From an uncultured Maribacter sp. (GTDB lineage: Bacteria; Bacteroidota; Bacteroidia; Flavobacteriales; Flavobacteriaceae), in assembly GCA_947493885.1 (NCBI GenBank), contig CANLTE010000005.1, positions 186,001 through 250,000 on the forward strand: a stretch of 64,000 nucleotides of DNA, written 5' to 3'. The translations under genes and the position numbers were made by a program. Below the pieces are notes generated by a model that ran no database searches, was not told the DNA's origin, and was given only the letters and a program-made list of their open reading frames with translations. Shown piece after piece: positions 51,911 to 62,400 of the stretch (position 1 is the stretch's first letter; every line of letters starts with the position of its first letter).

Positions 51911-52662
51911 TACGTTATAGTTTTCCTTTCTTCATCAATAATATCCACTGTACTTAATGAAGCTGCCGTAACCGAAAGCGGTAACACTAGAATTATACCA
52001 ATTAGAGGTATTAACAAAAACAACATAAAAACAATACCATTACCTATAGCAACTCCCTTGTACTTTTTTACAAACTCAATACTTTTATGGTATTTAAAAT
52101 GACGCTCCAAAGTGTAGTCCATATTACCAAAACCAGCATAATATGCCTGAATTAAAAAGACTAATACCGTTGCAATTATACCAACTACTGGAATAAAACC
52201 AATTAGTATTAACGGTATGGTCAACATAATTTCTTTGGTTAAGTTTCTAAGGTTAATTCGTATACCTCTCCACAATTGTTCTTGAAAAGAGGTAATGCGA
52301 TGTTGATGCTGAAAACTCCCAGTTAAATGAGTTTCAATTTTTTCTGAAACGGGACTCATAAAAGGGGCTGAAAGTGCCATTACAATATGCTTATACAGTA
52401 CCAAACCAAGTAATATAACTGTTGCTCCTCCAATAAAATTACTTATGGTTGTAAATGTTGTTTTACCCCATTCCCAAATCCATAATCTTCCAATTAAGGC
52501 ACCAATATTATCCGATAAAGTGTAGGCTACAAGCCCAATAAACATCGCAGTAACCACACTAATACCAATAGGTACAAAAAAATACTTCCAAAGTTTTAAT
52601 TGAGAGATCAATTTCAACGTTCCAGAATATGCTTTTATTCCTTTGAAAATATTTTTAATCAA
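51910..52662 (-). CDS. EI24/CysZ-like membrane protein
   Basis: A 250-residue multi-pass membrane protein of the EI24 (etoposide-induced 2.4)/CysZ family. Hydrophobic segments include IGISVVTAMFIGLVAYTL, FIGGATVILLGLVLYKHIVM, LTIPLILIGFIPVVGIIATV and FLLIPLIGIILVLPLSVTAA. The family motif-like regions PFMSPVSEKIE and GFGNMDYTLERHFKYHKS are present. CysZ imports sulfate; that substrate is not assured for this subgroup. It lies 17 bases after hemE and is coupled to the GNAT gene by TAATG. Conserved placement in flavobacterial heme operons suggests a linked role, unproven. Confidence 0.88.
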   Translation of the reverse strand: MIKNIFKGIKAYSGTLKLISQLKLWKYFFVPIGISVVTAMFIGLVAYTLSDNIGALIGRLWIWEWGKTTFTTISNFIGGATVILLGLVLYKHIVMALSAPFMSPVSEKIETHLTGSFQHQHRITSFQEQLWRGIRINLRNLTKEIMLTIPLILIGFIPVVGIIATVLVFLIQAYYAGFGNMDYTLERHFKYHKSIEFVKKYKGVAIGNGIVFMLFLLIPLIGIILVLPLSVTAASLSTVDIIDEERKTIT

Positions 52663-52679
52663 AACTGTTTGTTTATAAA

Positions 52680-53705
52680 CTACTGTTTGTATTCTTTAAC
52701 TGCATCAATAAATGCTTTAGCATTTTCTAATGGAATATTTGGTAAAATACCGTGCCCCAGGTTAACAATATATTTATCTTTTCCAAAATCGTTAATCATC
52801 TGAGTAACCATCTTTTTAATTTCGGCTGGAGGTGAAAGTAACCTAGACGGATCAAAATTACCTTGTAAAGTAATATTTCCGCCTGTTAAATATCTTGCAT
52901 TTCGAGCAGAACACGTCCAATCTACTCCAAGTGCTGAAGCTCCAGATTTAGACATTTCGTTAAGCGCAAACCAACAGCCTTTTCCAAATGCTATAACAGG
53001 GCTTTCATCTTTTAAAGCATCTATAATTTGTTGAATATATTGCCATGAAAACTCTTGATAATCGCTAGGCGCAAGCATTCCTCCCCAAGAATCAAACACT
53101 TGAACGGCATTCACACCTGCCATTACCTTTTCTTTTAAGTAGGCAATGGTTGTATCTGTAATTTTTTGAAGCAATGCATGAGCGACTACTGGTTGTGTAA
53201 AACAAAGTTCCTTAGCCTTGTCAAAATTTTTGCTTCCTTGGCCTTGCACACAATAGCATAGAATTGTCCATGGTGAACCTGCAAAACCAATTAACGGTAT
53301 TTCATCATTAAGTTTTTCCTTGGTCATTTTAATAGCATCCATTACATAACCAAGAGTGTCATTAATATCAGGAACAATAACACTATCTAAATCCTTTTGC
53401 GAACGAATAGGGTTTGGTAAGTATGGACCAAAATTAGGTTTCATTTCCACCTCAATATTCATGGCCTGTGGAATTACTAAAATATCGCTAAATAATATGG
53501 CTGCATCCATACCATATCTTCTTATGGGTTGCACCGTAATTTCAGAAGCTAACTCCGGCGTTTGACAACGTGTAAAAAAATCATATTTTTTACGAATCTC
53601 CATAAATTCTGGCAAGTAACGCCCAGCCTGACGCATCATCCAAACCGGTGGGCGGTCTACCGTTTCCCCTTTTAAAGCTCTTAGAAATAAATCGTTTTTA
53701 ATCAT
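52680..53705 (-). CDS. hemE: Uroporphyrinogen decarboxylase
   Basis: Decarboxylates uroporphyrinogen III to coproporphyrinogen III; 341 residues. The start has the highly conserved [16 protein letters not shown], and later motifs are [37 protein letters not shown] and [12 protein letters not shown]. Length and motifs are typical. It lies 21 bases after hemD and 17 before the EI24 gene. Confidence 0.97.
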   Translation of the reverse strand: MIKNDLFLRALKGETVDRPPVWMMRQAGRYLPEFMEIRKKYDFFTRCQTPELASEITVQPIRRYGMDAAILFSDILVIPQAMNIEVEMKPNFGPYLPNPIRSQKDLDSVIVPDINDTLGYVMDAIKMTKEKLNDEIPLIGFAGSPWTILCYCVQGQGSKNFDKAKELCFTQPVVAHALLQKITDTTIAYLKEKVMAGVNAVQVFDSWGGMLAPSDYQEFSWQYIQQIIDALKDESPVIAFGKGCWFALNEMSKSGASALGVDWTCSARNARYLTGGNITLQGNFDPSRLLSPPAEIKKMVTQMINDFGKDKYIVNLGHGILPNIPLENAKAFIDAVKEYKQ

Positions 53706-53726
53706 AATATATGGTATCCGTATAAA

Positions 53727-54374
53727 TTATTTTAAAAATGTGATAAGTGTATTAATTACCTCATCTATAATAGGTTTTTTAGCAATATTAATATTTGCAG
53801 TATATACTTTAGCTTCTTCCGCTGTGGTTTTTCCAATACAAAATAGCTCACTATCTTGAATTGTATTTTCCAATACAAAACTTTTCATTCCAGAAGGGCT
53901 AAAAAACAATATAGCATCAAAATGCTGTTCAAACTTTTTTGGAATCAACAGCGTTTCGTAGCAAATTATCTCTTTAAAAGAAATCCCTTTTTCTGTTAAA
54001 ATGGATGGCAAGTCGTTTCTTCTTTTATTCCCCGCCAAAAACAAAAAAGATGTACTTGTGTGATTATTTGTAATATAATCGGCTAAATCGACCGCATTTT
54101 CAGTCATTTTTACGACTTTATAGCCATTTTTATCCAAAAGTGCCTTGGTTTTTTCACCAACACAAAAACAGTTAATTTCAGTGTTTTTCTTCTTATTTAA
54201 GAAAGCTCTTACCGCATTTTTACTGGTGAATATATAATTCTTATACTCGTCTGTAATTTCAAACTCTATAAACTCTATAGAAATGGCATCATATTCTACT
54301 AGGTTTATTTTAAAATCAGACAAAAGTGCTTTTTGCGAGAGAGAAAGAACTTTAGTTGAAAGTACGCTTTTCAT
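53727..54374 (-). CDS. hemD: Uroporphyrinogen-III synthase
   Basis: Cyclises hydroxymethylbilane to uroporphyrinogen III; 215 residues. The family is poorly conserved, but ISIEFIEFEI, YIFTSKNAVRAFLN, NCFCVGEKTKALLDKNGYKV, FLFLAGNKRRNDLP and ILFFSPSGMKSFV follow its two-domain pattern. The position between hemC (2-base gap) and hemE supports the call strongly. Confidence 0.93.
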   Translation of the reverse strand: MKSVLSTKVLSLSQKALLSDFKINLVEYDAISIEFIEFEITDEYKNYIFTSKNAVRAFLNKKKNTEINCFCVGEKTKALLDKNGYKVVKMTENAVDLADYITNNHTSTSFLFLAGNKRRNDLPSILTEKGISFKEIICYETLLIPKKFEQHFDAILFFSPSGMKSFVLENTIQDSELFCIGKTTAEEAKVYTANINIAKKPIIDEVINTLITFLK

Positions 54375-54376
54375 AA

Positions 54377-55294
54377 CTATCCAGAAATACTTTTCTTTAT
54401 TTCAGCCATTAACGTCTTGCCTCCGTTATTTAAAATTTTTAGCGCACATTTTTCTCCAAAACCTTCGACGTTAGTTAATTTTATTTCCTCTTCAATCTCC
54501 AGTTTTTGTTTCCCATCTAGGGAAAACAAGGCCCCTTTAAACCTAAGCATACTACCATTAACACTAGCCAAAGCTGCTATTGGTGCTGTACAACCACCTT
54601 CTAATGTTCTTAAAAAATCACGCTCTATTTTTGTGCAAATTTCGGTCTCGGTGTCATTGAGGTTTGCTAAAGCCTCCAGACAAAAGGTATCTCTCTCATT
54701 AGCCACAACTAACATTGCACCTTGTGCCGGTGCAGGTGTCATCCAATCCAACCGAACGGTATTTTCTGGAATAATATTTAAGCGCCCAAGGCCTGCTTTA
54801 GCAAATATGGCACCATTCCAGTCATTGTTTTCCAATTTTTGCAAGCGTGTGTTCACATTTCCACGAAGGTCTACCACATTATGGTTTGGATATTTGCTTA
54901 ACCATTGCGCTTTTCTACGTAAACTTCCTGTAGCAATTGTACCTTGGTTTTCTAAAAAATCCAACCCTTTGTGTATCAAAATGTCTTCTACAGGAGCTCT
55001 TTTTAAAACTGCTGCTTGGACAATTCCATGAGGCAATGCAGTAGGTACATCTTTCATTGAGTGAACTGCTATATCAATTTTCCCCAGAAGCATTGCAACA
55101 TCTAAAGTTTTTGTGAAAATCCCCGTAATTCCAAGCTCATAAAGGGGTTTGTCTAAAACCAAATCTCCAGTAGATTTCACAGGAAGTAAGGTCGTTTTAT
55201 AGCCTAACTGTTCTAACTGAGATTTCACGGTATTAGCCTGCCAGAGTGCCAATTCACTATCACGAGTACCTATTCTAATAGTTTTACTCATCAT
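54377..55294 (-). CDS. hemC: Hydroxymethylbilane synthase (porphobilinogen deaminase)
   Basis: Polymerises four porphobilinogens to hydroxymethylbilane; 305 residues. Motifs are IRIGTRDSELALWQANTVKS, the AVHSMKDVPTALPHGI loop, GSLRRKAQWL, DLRGNVNTRLQKLENNDWNG and the dipyrromethane-binding cysteine in FLRTLEGGCTAPIAALA. Its start overlaps the end of hemA by 11 bases; a second ATG immediately follows. The order hemA-hemC-hemD is standard. Confidence 0.96.
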   Translation of the reverse strand: MMSKTIRIGTRDSELALWQANTVKSQLEQLGYKTTLLPVKSTGDLVLDKPLYELGITGIFTKTLDVAMLLGKIDIAVHSMKDVPTALPHGIVQAAVLKRAPVEDILIHKGLDFLENQGTIATGSLRRKAQWLSKYPNHNVVDLRGNVNTRLQKLENNDWNGAIFAKAGLGRLNIIPENTVRLDWMTPAPAQGAMLVVANERDTFCLEALANLNDTETEICTKIERDFLRTLEGGCTAPIAALASVNGSMLRFKGALFSLDGKQKLEIEEEIKLTNVEGFGEKCALKILNNGGKTLMAEIKKSISG

Positions 55295-56543
55295 TATTTA
55301 ATTCTAACTGAAAAACCTTTTTTATAAGTTGCAAACTGTCATCAGAATCGTTTCCAGTTTTTTTAAGGTGATTGGCAAATTGCTTGGTAATTTTTTGGAT
55401 AATTCTATTTGAAACAACATCGGCTTGCTTAGAATTAAAATCCGTCATTTTTTTTGATTGATAATCCAATTCTTCCTCCTTCATTGTTTTAAGCTTTTTA
55501 TTTAAAGCCTTAATTACCGGAGCAAATTTTCTAGTTTCGAGCCACTGAATAAACTCATCTTTAATTACCTTGTTTATTTCTTCTGCCTGAGGAATAAATT
55601 GTTTTCTACGTTCTAGGGTTTCATCAGTCATTTGAGAAAGGTGATCCAAATGAATTACCGTCACGTTTTCTAATTCTGTAACATCTTCATCAACATTTTT
55701 GGGTATTGATAAATCTAAAATTAAAAGTGGTTTTTTAGTGTAGATAAGTTCTTTTGAGATTGTTGGTGAATTTGCCCCTGTTGCTACTATCAACACATCG
55801 GTATTTCTAATTTCGGTTTGTAAATCCCCGTAGTCTTTTACTATTAAATTAAACTTACCTCCAACCTTTTCTGCCTTATCTTTTGTTCTATTTATAAGCG
55901 TTATATGCGAATTATTAGTATGCTTTATTAAATTTTCACAAGTATTTCTTCCTATTTTACCCATACCAAAGAGCAAAATATTTTTATTAGAAATATCAGG
56001 AATATTCCTCATAATGTATTGCACAGAGGCAAAAGCAACTGATGTAGCTCCAGAAGAAATTTCGGTTTCATTTTTTATACGCTTACTTGCTTGAATTACC
56101 GAATTACAAAGACGTTCAATAAAAGGGTTCGCTAAATTTTGCTTTTTGGATCTATTAAAACTCTGTTTTAATTGGCTAATAATCTCAAAATCTCCTAAAA
56201 TTTGACTATCTAAACCGGTTCCAACTTTAAATAAGTGACTAATTGCGTCATTATTTTTATAGATGTAAGCAACATTTTGAAATTCCTCAACATTACCTTT
56301 AGTATTATCGCATAATAACTTTATTAATTGAAAAGGATGTTGTGCAAAACCATGAAGTTCGGTACGGTTACAAGTTGATGTTACTAAAAGCCCATCAATC
56401 CCAAGAATTTTTGCTTGACTTAGCAAATTATCCATCGCTAGTTCGTCTAAACTAAATTTACCTCTTATAACAGCATCTGCCTTTTTATAATTAAGCCCGA
56501 TGGTGTAAAAAGAACTATGTCGAGAAATGTGGTAATCTTTCAT
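55284..56543 (-). CDS. hemA: Glutamyl-tRNA reductase
   Basis: First step of the C5 pathway, reducing glutamyl-tRNA to glutamate-1-semialdehyde; 419 residues. The catalytic cysteine lies in LLVTSTCNRTELHGFAQH, the substrate-binding segment is GLDSQILGDFEIISQLKQSF, and the NADP-binding Rossmann motif is ILLFGMGKIGRNTCENL. The C-terminal dimerisation domain is full length. As the first gene of the operon it probably sets heme output. A TATTTTTG box (56567-56560, minus strand) precedes it without a clear TTG. Confidence 0.96.
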   Translation of the reverse strand: MKDYHISRHSSFYTIGLNYKKADAVIRGKFSLDELAMDNLLSQAKILGIDGLLVTSTCNRTELHGFAQHPFQLIKLLCDNTKGNVEEFQNVAYIYKNNDAISHLFKVGTGLDSQILGDFEIISQLKQSFNRSKKQNLANPFIERLCNSVIQASKRIKNETEISSGATSVAFASVQYIMRNIPDISNKNILLFGMGKIGRNTCENLIKHTNNSHITLINRTKDKAEKVGGKFNLIVKDYGDLQTEIRNTDVLIVATGANSPTISKELIYTKKPLLILDLSIPKNVDEDVTELENVTVIHLDHLSQMTDETLERRKQFIPQAEEINKVIKDEFIQWLETRKFAPVIKALNKKLKTMKEEELDYQSKKMTDFNSKQADVVSNRIIQKITKQFANHLKKTGNDSDDSLQLIKKVFQLELNNDE

Positions 56544-56712
56544 AAATCATGTAACGGGACAAAAATAGATTCATTAAGATGATAAAAATAACGCTAGAAG
56601 AACAATTTATAACGATATCGGAGTTTTTAGTACTTAATTACTCGTTATAAGGCAAAATCCATTATTTTTATACTGTTAAGGTGTTATTCTATTTAGAACA
56701 CATCTAAATAAT

Positions 56713-57615
56713 ATGACAAAAATCATGAATATATCTCAAAAAAATATCGCTCAAAGTTCTTATAATGAAGTTTTAATTGAAGAAGGGTTTTATGTACTTA
56801 AAATTCAAAACGACACCCTTGAAAATCAAAAAGTTATACGGGAAATAGATAGTTCATTTATTCAATTTCATTTTTGTTTAAAAGGAAAAGCCAAATTTAT
56901 TTTTAATGAAAACCGCTATGCGTTAGATGTGTCAGAAGAACATTCTTTATTACTTTATAATACTCAGGTAGATTTACCAATGAATTTGGAACTAGCGCCA
57001 AACTCCTGGTTAGTTTCTGTAGTTATGACTATTAGAAAGTTTCATGCTTTATTTTCAAAGGAAGCAGATTATATTCCTTTTTTAACTTCTGAAAATAAAG
57101 AAAAAAAATATTATTCTCAAGAAGCAGTTTCACCGGCCATAGCAGTTATTTTAAGTCAAATTATAAATTACAACCTGCACCCATCAATTAAAGAGTTGTA
57201 TGTAAAAGGTAAAGTCTACGAATTAATTTCATTGTATTTTAATAAAACTGATAATGCAGATATCGAACAATGTCCTTTTTTAGTTGATGAAGAAAACGTA
57301 AAACGTATTCGAAAAGCAAAGGAAATTATGATTACAAATATGGCGGAACCTCCTTCTTTATCTGAACTTGCTGAAGAAATTGGATTGAGTTTAAAAAAAT
57401 TAAAAGAAGGGTTTAAACAAATCTATGGAGACTCTGTCTACAGTTTTTTGTTTGACTATAAAATGGAACATGCTCGAAAATTACTTGCTACTGGACAACT
57501 TAATGTTAACGAAATAGGTTTAAAAATAGGATACAGCACTTCAAGCCATTTCATAGCTGCCTTTAAAAAGAAGTATGGAACTACTCCAAAAAAATACATA
57601 ATGTCTTTATCGTAA
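56713..57615 (+). CDS. AraC family transcriptional regulator
   Basis: A 300-residue regulator divergent from hemA. The C-terminal 100 residues carry the AraC double helix-turn-helix: PSLSELAEEIGLSLKKLKEG with the following VYSFLFDYKMEHARKLLATG, and NVNEIGLKIGYSTSSHFIAA with FKKKYGTTPKKYI. The N-terminal 200 residues have a cupin-like sensing domain (FIQFHFCLKGKAKFIFNENR). It shares the 169-base gap with hemA and may regulate that operon, its neighbour, or itself. The signal is unknown. Confidence 0.9.
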   Translation: MTKIMNISQKNIAQSSYNEVLIEEGFYVLKIQNDTLENQKVIREIDSSFIQFHFCLKGKAKFIFNENRYALDVSEEHSLLLYNTQVDLPMNLELAPNSWLVSVVMTIRKFHALFSKEADYIPFLTSENKEKKYYSQEAVSPAIAVILSQIINYNLHPSIKELYVKGKVYELISLYFNKTDNADIEQCPFLVDEENVKRIRKAKEIMITNMAEPPSLSELAEEIGLSLKKLKEGFKQIYGDSVYSFLFDYKMEHARKLLATGQLNVNEIGLKIGYSTSSHFIAAFKKKYGTTPKKYIMSLS

Positions 57616-57687
57616 TAAAGAGTATTATTTATTACGTGTTTTTTACGATATTTAGGGTTTAACCTTAGACTCACTTAATAGAACATT

Positions 57688-58464
57688 ATGAAATTTCTTC
57701 AGAAAATTACTTTTACAGCTTTTGCTCTTGTTTTTATGATTAGCTGTGGAGCAGCAACAACGAAATCTGATTCCACTAAAAATGTTAAACCTTCAATGGA
57801 AAAAATAGATCAGGTTTTGGTTTTTACTAAAACTGCTGGTTGGAGACATAAATCTATAGAAAAAGGAGTTGAAACTATAAAAGAATTGGGTGCGCAGAAC
57901 AACTTTATTGTAACTCAAACAGAAGATTCATTAGCATTTAACGCAGCTAATCTTAAAAAGTATAAGTTGGTGATTTTTTTAAACACCACAATGAACATAC
58001 TAGGCTCTAATGAGGAAAAAGCCTTTGAAAAATACATCCAGTCCGGAGGAAGTTTTTTAGGAATACATGCCGCATGTGATACGGAGTATGATTGGCCTTG
58101 GTATGGAAAACTTGTTGGAGGATATTTTAATGGTCACCCAAATAACCCAAATGTTAGAGAGGCAAAAATTGATGTGAAAGACAAAAACCACGCTGCAACA
58201 AAACATTTAAAAGATACTTGGACAAGAAAAGATGAATGGTATAATTATAAAAACATTAATCCAGATACTAATGTGTTGATGACGCTAGATGAATCTTCTT
58301 ATGAAGGTGGAACTAATGGAGAGCATCACCCAATAGCTTGGTATCACGAATTTGATGGTGGCAGAGCCTTTTATACTGGCGGAGGTCATACAAAAGAAGC
58401 TTTTGATGAGCCAGATTTTAGAAAGCATTTATTAGGTGGTATATTTTATTGTTTAAATAGATAA
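57688..58464 (+). CDS. ThuA domain lipoprotein
   Basis: A 258-residue exported protein. The N-terminal hydrophobic signal ends in MISCGAATTKS, giving a lipobox cysteine, so it should be membrane-anchored. The rest is a ThuA domain (flavodoxin-like, class I amidotransferase fold): VFTKTAGWRHKSIEKGVE, GGSFLGIHAACDTEYDWPWY and HPIAWYHEFDGGRAFYTGGG. ThuA was named from trehalose utilisation, but Bacteroidota members often accompany carbohydrate genes and their activity is uncertain. It lies 72 bases after the AraC gene. Confidence 0.9.
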   Translation: MKFLQKITFTAFALVFMISCGAATTKSDSTKNVKPSMEKIDQVLVFTKTAGWRHKSIEKGVETIKELGAQNNFIVTQTEDSLAFNAANLKKYKLVIFLNTTMNILGSNEEKAFEKYIQSGGSFLGIHAACDTEYDWPWYGKLVGGYFNGHPNNPNVREAKIDVKDKNHAATKHLKDTWTRKDEWYNYKNINPDTNVLMTLDESSYEGGTNGEHHPIAWYHEFDGGRAFYTGGGHTKEAFDEPDFRKHLLGGIFYCLNR

Positions 58465-58485
58465 AACGACTGACTGGTTTGTATT

Positions 58486-58515
58486 CAGTTTACAGAATAG
58501 GAATTCTGTAAACTG
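58486..58515 (+). terminator. 13-bp hairpin after the ThuA gene
   Basis: CAGTTTACAGAAT and ATTCTGTAAACTG form a perfect 13-bp stem around AGGA, 21 bases after the ThuA stop. No immediate T run follows, so it could be a terminator of the convergent pair or an mRNA-stabilising structure. Confidence 0.5.
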
Positions 58516-58617
58516 GATTTCCAGTTATATTTTTGTTTTGTTTAGATGAAATGCACTTAACTATATACCAAACTACTCCAAATTTTAAAGTAGCAAACCG
58601 GTGGGTTTGTAAAAAAG

Positions 58618-59469
58618 TCACCGTTGAGGTCTACAAACCATTATTCCCGTATTGTTTTTGATACCTTTTAGGTAATCTATAAGGGGAAGTTTAGAAATTT
58701 TAACCTCACCAGATGTTGAAGCATGCAGAAGATGAATTCTACCATCTTTTTCTCTTGTTGCAATGCCAGTATGTGTGACATCCAACCCTTTTATTGATGT
58801 TGTTAAAGCAATAATATCGCCTGATTGAATATGATGTTCGTTCGCGGCTATTTGATCTTGAGGTAGAATACAAATAGGTTGATTATTTAAATAACGCTCT
58901 GAAGCCCTTATCCTATCAAAGTTATTTTCATCTTTTAAAAAAGGATATAGATTTCTATGTGTACTCATGAAATCTATTTTCTTTGTAATAGCAACACCTC
59001 CAATCTCCGAGGTAATCTCTTTTACAAAGCCCTTAGCCTCATTGTTTGCAATCCATTCCGAAAAATAATGAAGCCGAGAAGCATAACCTTCTAATTTTCC
59101 GTCTTTATATCTAATCTTTTCCAGCGTTTTGGTAAAATCAACAAATTCGCTATTATCGTTTTTTGTCAATAGAGCAAAAGCAAGCACATTTTCTACATAA
59201 GTAGTACAATCAAACCCCTGTAAATTAACGACTAAGGTTTCTTTTTTACCTATTTCAAGTGTTTTGGCAACATATGGTGTTTCCAAAAAAGATTTTCCGA
59301 TGGCAACTATTGTATTTCCAAAATTTCTTTTTTGAATTTCGCTTAAAGTTTTAAGTTTAGTTTCCACCGCAACTTTATCCGTAACGGAGCAGGTTATTTG
59401 CTGTGCCGAAACGTGGAAAATCGAAAACAAAAAAACTACAACAAAAAAAATTGCCTTTTTAATATCCAT
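58618..59469 (-). CDS. DUF1460 family N-acetylmuramoyl-L-alanine amidase-like protein
   Basis: Exported peptidoglycan hydrolase-like protein of the DUF1460 family (NlpC/P60 superfamily), about 283 residues. It starts MDIKKAIFFVVVFLFSIFHV, a signal peptide. The catalytic cysteine lies in LQGFDCTTYVENVLAFALL and a histidine in THTGIATREKDGRIHLLHAS, matching the family. I chose the ATG at 59469, which overlaps the end of the TraB/GumN gene by 11 bases; more upstream in-frame starts lie within that gene. Substrate is inferred from the superfamily. Confidence 0.88.
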   Translation of the reverse strand: MDIKKAIFFVVVFLFSIFHVSAQQITCSVTDKVAVETKLKTLSEIQKRNFGNTIVAIGKSFLETPYVAKTLEIGKKETLVVNLQGFDCTTYVENVLAFALLTKNDNSEFVDFTKTLEKIRYKDGKLEGYASRLHYFSEWIANNEAKGFVKEITSEIGGVAITKKIDFMSTHRNLYPFLKDENNFDRIRASERYLNNQPICILPQDQIAANEHHIQSGDIIALTTSIKGLDVTHTGIATREKDGRIHLLHASTSGEVKISKLPLIDYLKGIKNNTGIMVCRPQR

Positions 59470-62400
59470 GATACCCATAAGCATTATAACTATTAGGTTT
59501 GTACACAACAGCTCGCTTTCTGTTTTTTAGCAAAAACTTTTCTGTAACATAACCCATTACTTCTTCTTCAGTCTCAGTATCTTCAATACGCATTCCATTA
59601 TTTTTGTAAAAAGGTTTCGTTTGTAACCCTTTTGCATCTTCATAAACTAATATGTGCATATTAAAGTTTTTGTCATAATCATTCTTCTTTTTCTTTTTAA
59701 AATAAAAAGCGGTGTATTTTACATTATCCAAGATAACCTCCTTTTTATTTAGGTATACCACTTGGTCTTTTTCATCGTCATACAATGTATATTCAAATAA
59801 ATTTGGTTCCGCTATATCTTTCTGATTTTTGTATTCGACAGGATACAAATCTAATCTTTCGATTTTTTTTAGCTCATTGAATACTATATTTCTACTATTA
59901 ATGTCTTTAACTAATAGTTTAATTGAACCATTTGGTATAAAATTATCCTCTTTTGCTTTGAGTGCCAAATATTTTGAACAAATAACTGGATCCTTTACCA
60001 ATGACAATTGGTTAAAAAATTGACTAGTGGCTTTTTCTGCCCTAAACGGAAAAAGCAAGGTTATATAATCTGATAAAACACCTCTATTTTTGCTATTTAA
60101 TGTACTTCTAAAATTACCGTGTTGTCCAGAATTTGAATCTCTCCCCAACTGCCTTTTCAACTGAATTTTTGCATCATTCAAAATTTGCTTTTTATACTTT
60201 TTATACACATTTTGCTTTACATATTTCTCCGCCATTAATTTTGATAATAATGAAAAAATAGGTGCTTTATATTCTTCTATAGCGCTGTATGCCAACACCT
60301 CCGGAAACAATTTTTTTGCTAAAGGCAAACTATCTCTAAAAGGTCTAAAAATGTAATTTGTTTGCAACTTACTTGATGCCAAGGGTAAATCAATCTCCAT
60401 TAACTCCAACATAAACTTAATAGAAGCTTCATCTCCATTTTTAGCCAGCGTCTGAAGTATAATAGTTTGTACTTGAGAATCTTTGTATGAGTTTAAATAA
60501 AAAGACCTTAAAAATGGGTTAATATTAATCCCATTAATGTCTTTTAACTTTCGAATTAAATACGTCTGTATTTCTTTGTTATTCTTGGTATACTCATGTT
60601 TAGCTATATAATGCTTCAGAGAATCTACATGCTCCTTGTCAAATTTTAAAAACCGATATCCTGTAATTGCCAAACTATCATTAGCTTTTAAAGCTTTAAA
60701 AAACTCTGACGTTTTATCCGTCAAAATACTTTTTCCAATAACTGTGTCTAGAGGTTCAAAATTGTCAAAAAACTCCTGAACAAATCTACTGGGTTTAGTT
60801 ACTGTGTCCACACTAGCTTTTATTTCATATAGTAAACCATCTTTAATTATATTTTTAACAAGTATTCCTCTCGTACTAGCAGTATCTGCAATTGTTAATT
60901 GTAATTCATGGTATCCTTTTTCAGATTTGCTTTTTGCTTCGTTAAGAATGGATAAGCTTTTTTTGGTATACAGTTTTTTACGTAACGACCATACAGAATC
61001 AATATTTCTAAACATTAAAAGGTCATGAGACTTAACTAATTCAACCGCAATTGCCTCATTATTATTATTTTGATAATATGTGTTTTTTCTATACTTCTCA
61101 TAGGGTTTAACCTTAGGCGCTCCATTATAATGTTTTATAGAGTTTTCCACAAACTTAGGAGGTTTAACTATAGTTTTTGTACTAAAAAAAAGCGCTGTAT
61201 CTATCACTTTTTCATAAGGTGCAACAGCTTCAGCTTTAGTGATTTTAAAAGAACTAAAAAATGATTTAGCCTCCTTTTCTAAATGAGTGACAATTCCTAA
61301 TAAATAATAACTATTGCCATTAAGTGTTGTTTTTAGATATATTTTCTTTTTGTTGAAAACGGCTTTAGAGGATAATGAACGTCCTTCAAAAGCTTCATAA
61401 ACTGGTTTGAGTTTTAAATCTTGATAAAACCTTTTTTGAATTTGTTTTAATTCAAAGGTATCTTGCTCTATAAAATTAAAATCGTTTATGGTTACTTTAT
61501 GAACAAAGTAATAAGATTTTGTATCCTCATCATAAGCTTCTATATAACGATTTCCTTTTTGTGAGACATTATTAAAACTATATAATGATGGTATCTCAAC
61601 TTCAAAATCTTTAAAAGTAGGGGTAACTTTTACTTTGGTTTTTTCGAATTTTTTAAACGAAATACTATTAAAAATAGAATCGGAATATTTGGTCACGTAG
61701 TTGCCCTGACCTCCCATTTTAAATATTATAATTTCTAAGGGTGTTTTGTAAATATGATAACGTTGTTTATCTCCATTTTTAAGTTCGTTTTTTATATCTA
61801 ACCCAATAAATTTTCCATTTGTAATGGTATCTTTTTCAAGAATTTTACCAGGAATGTTTTCAAAAAGAAGCTCATTAATATCAGATAACTCCAATGAAAC
61901 ATCATGCTTCAAAAAAGAAAAAGTAGGAATACGATCAACAACCATAAAGCTACCATTGGCTAAATCTGGAGAGATATATATTGTTTTCCCTACCTCAGAA
62001 AAAGGATATAGTTTATTAGGAAGATTTATAGTAAAAAAACCATCCTCTGGGCTGTAAGGTTTATATATATTTTCCTTTACCTTGGTTTCAAGTTGGGTCT
62101 TAATTTTTTTACCCTTGTAACTGAGTTTGGAGGTTAGCGCTTTAACCCTATACCCTTTTTTTCTAAGAAGATTTATGACTCCTTTTTCTCCAGGCAAATG
62201 CGCAGCGCCAATACCTGCAAAAACTTTTCCAAGATGCATTACAGAGTCTAAACTCTTAGTCATATTTTCGTTTCTAATATGAAGCATATTTTTTAAATAA
62301 TGCCCTGTATACATCGCATTATCCAGCGAATCCAAAAGGTTAATATTACGTTCCCTATATGCATCTTCCATTAAAAACATAGGGTTTTGCAGTTGCATCT

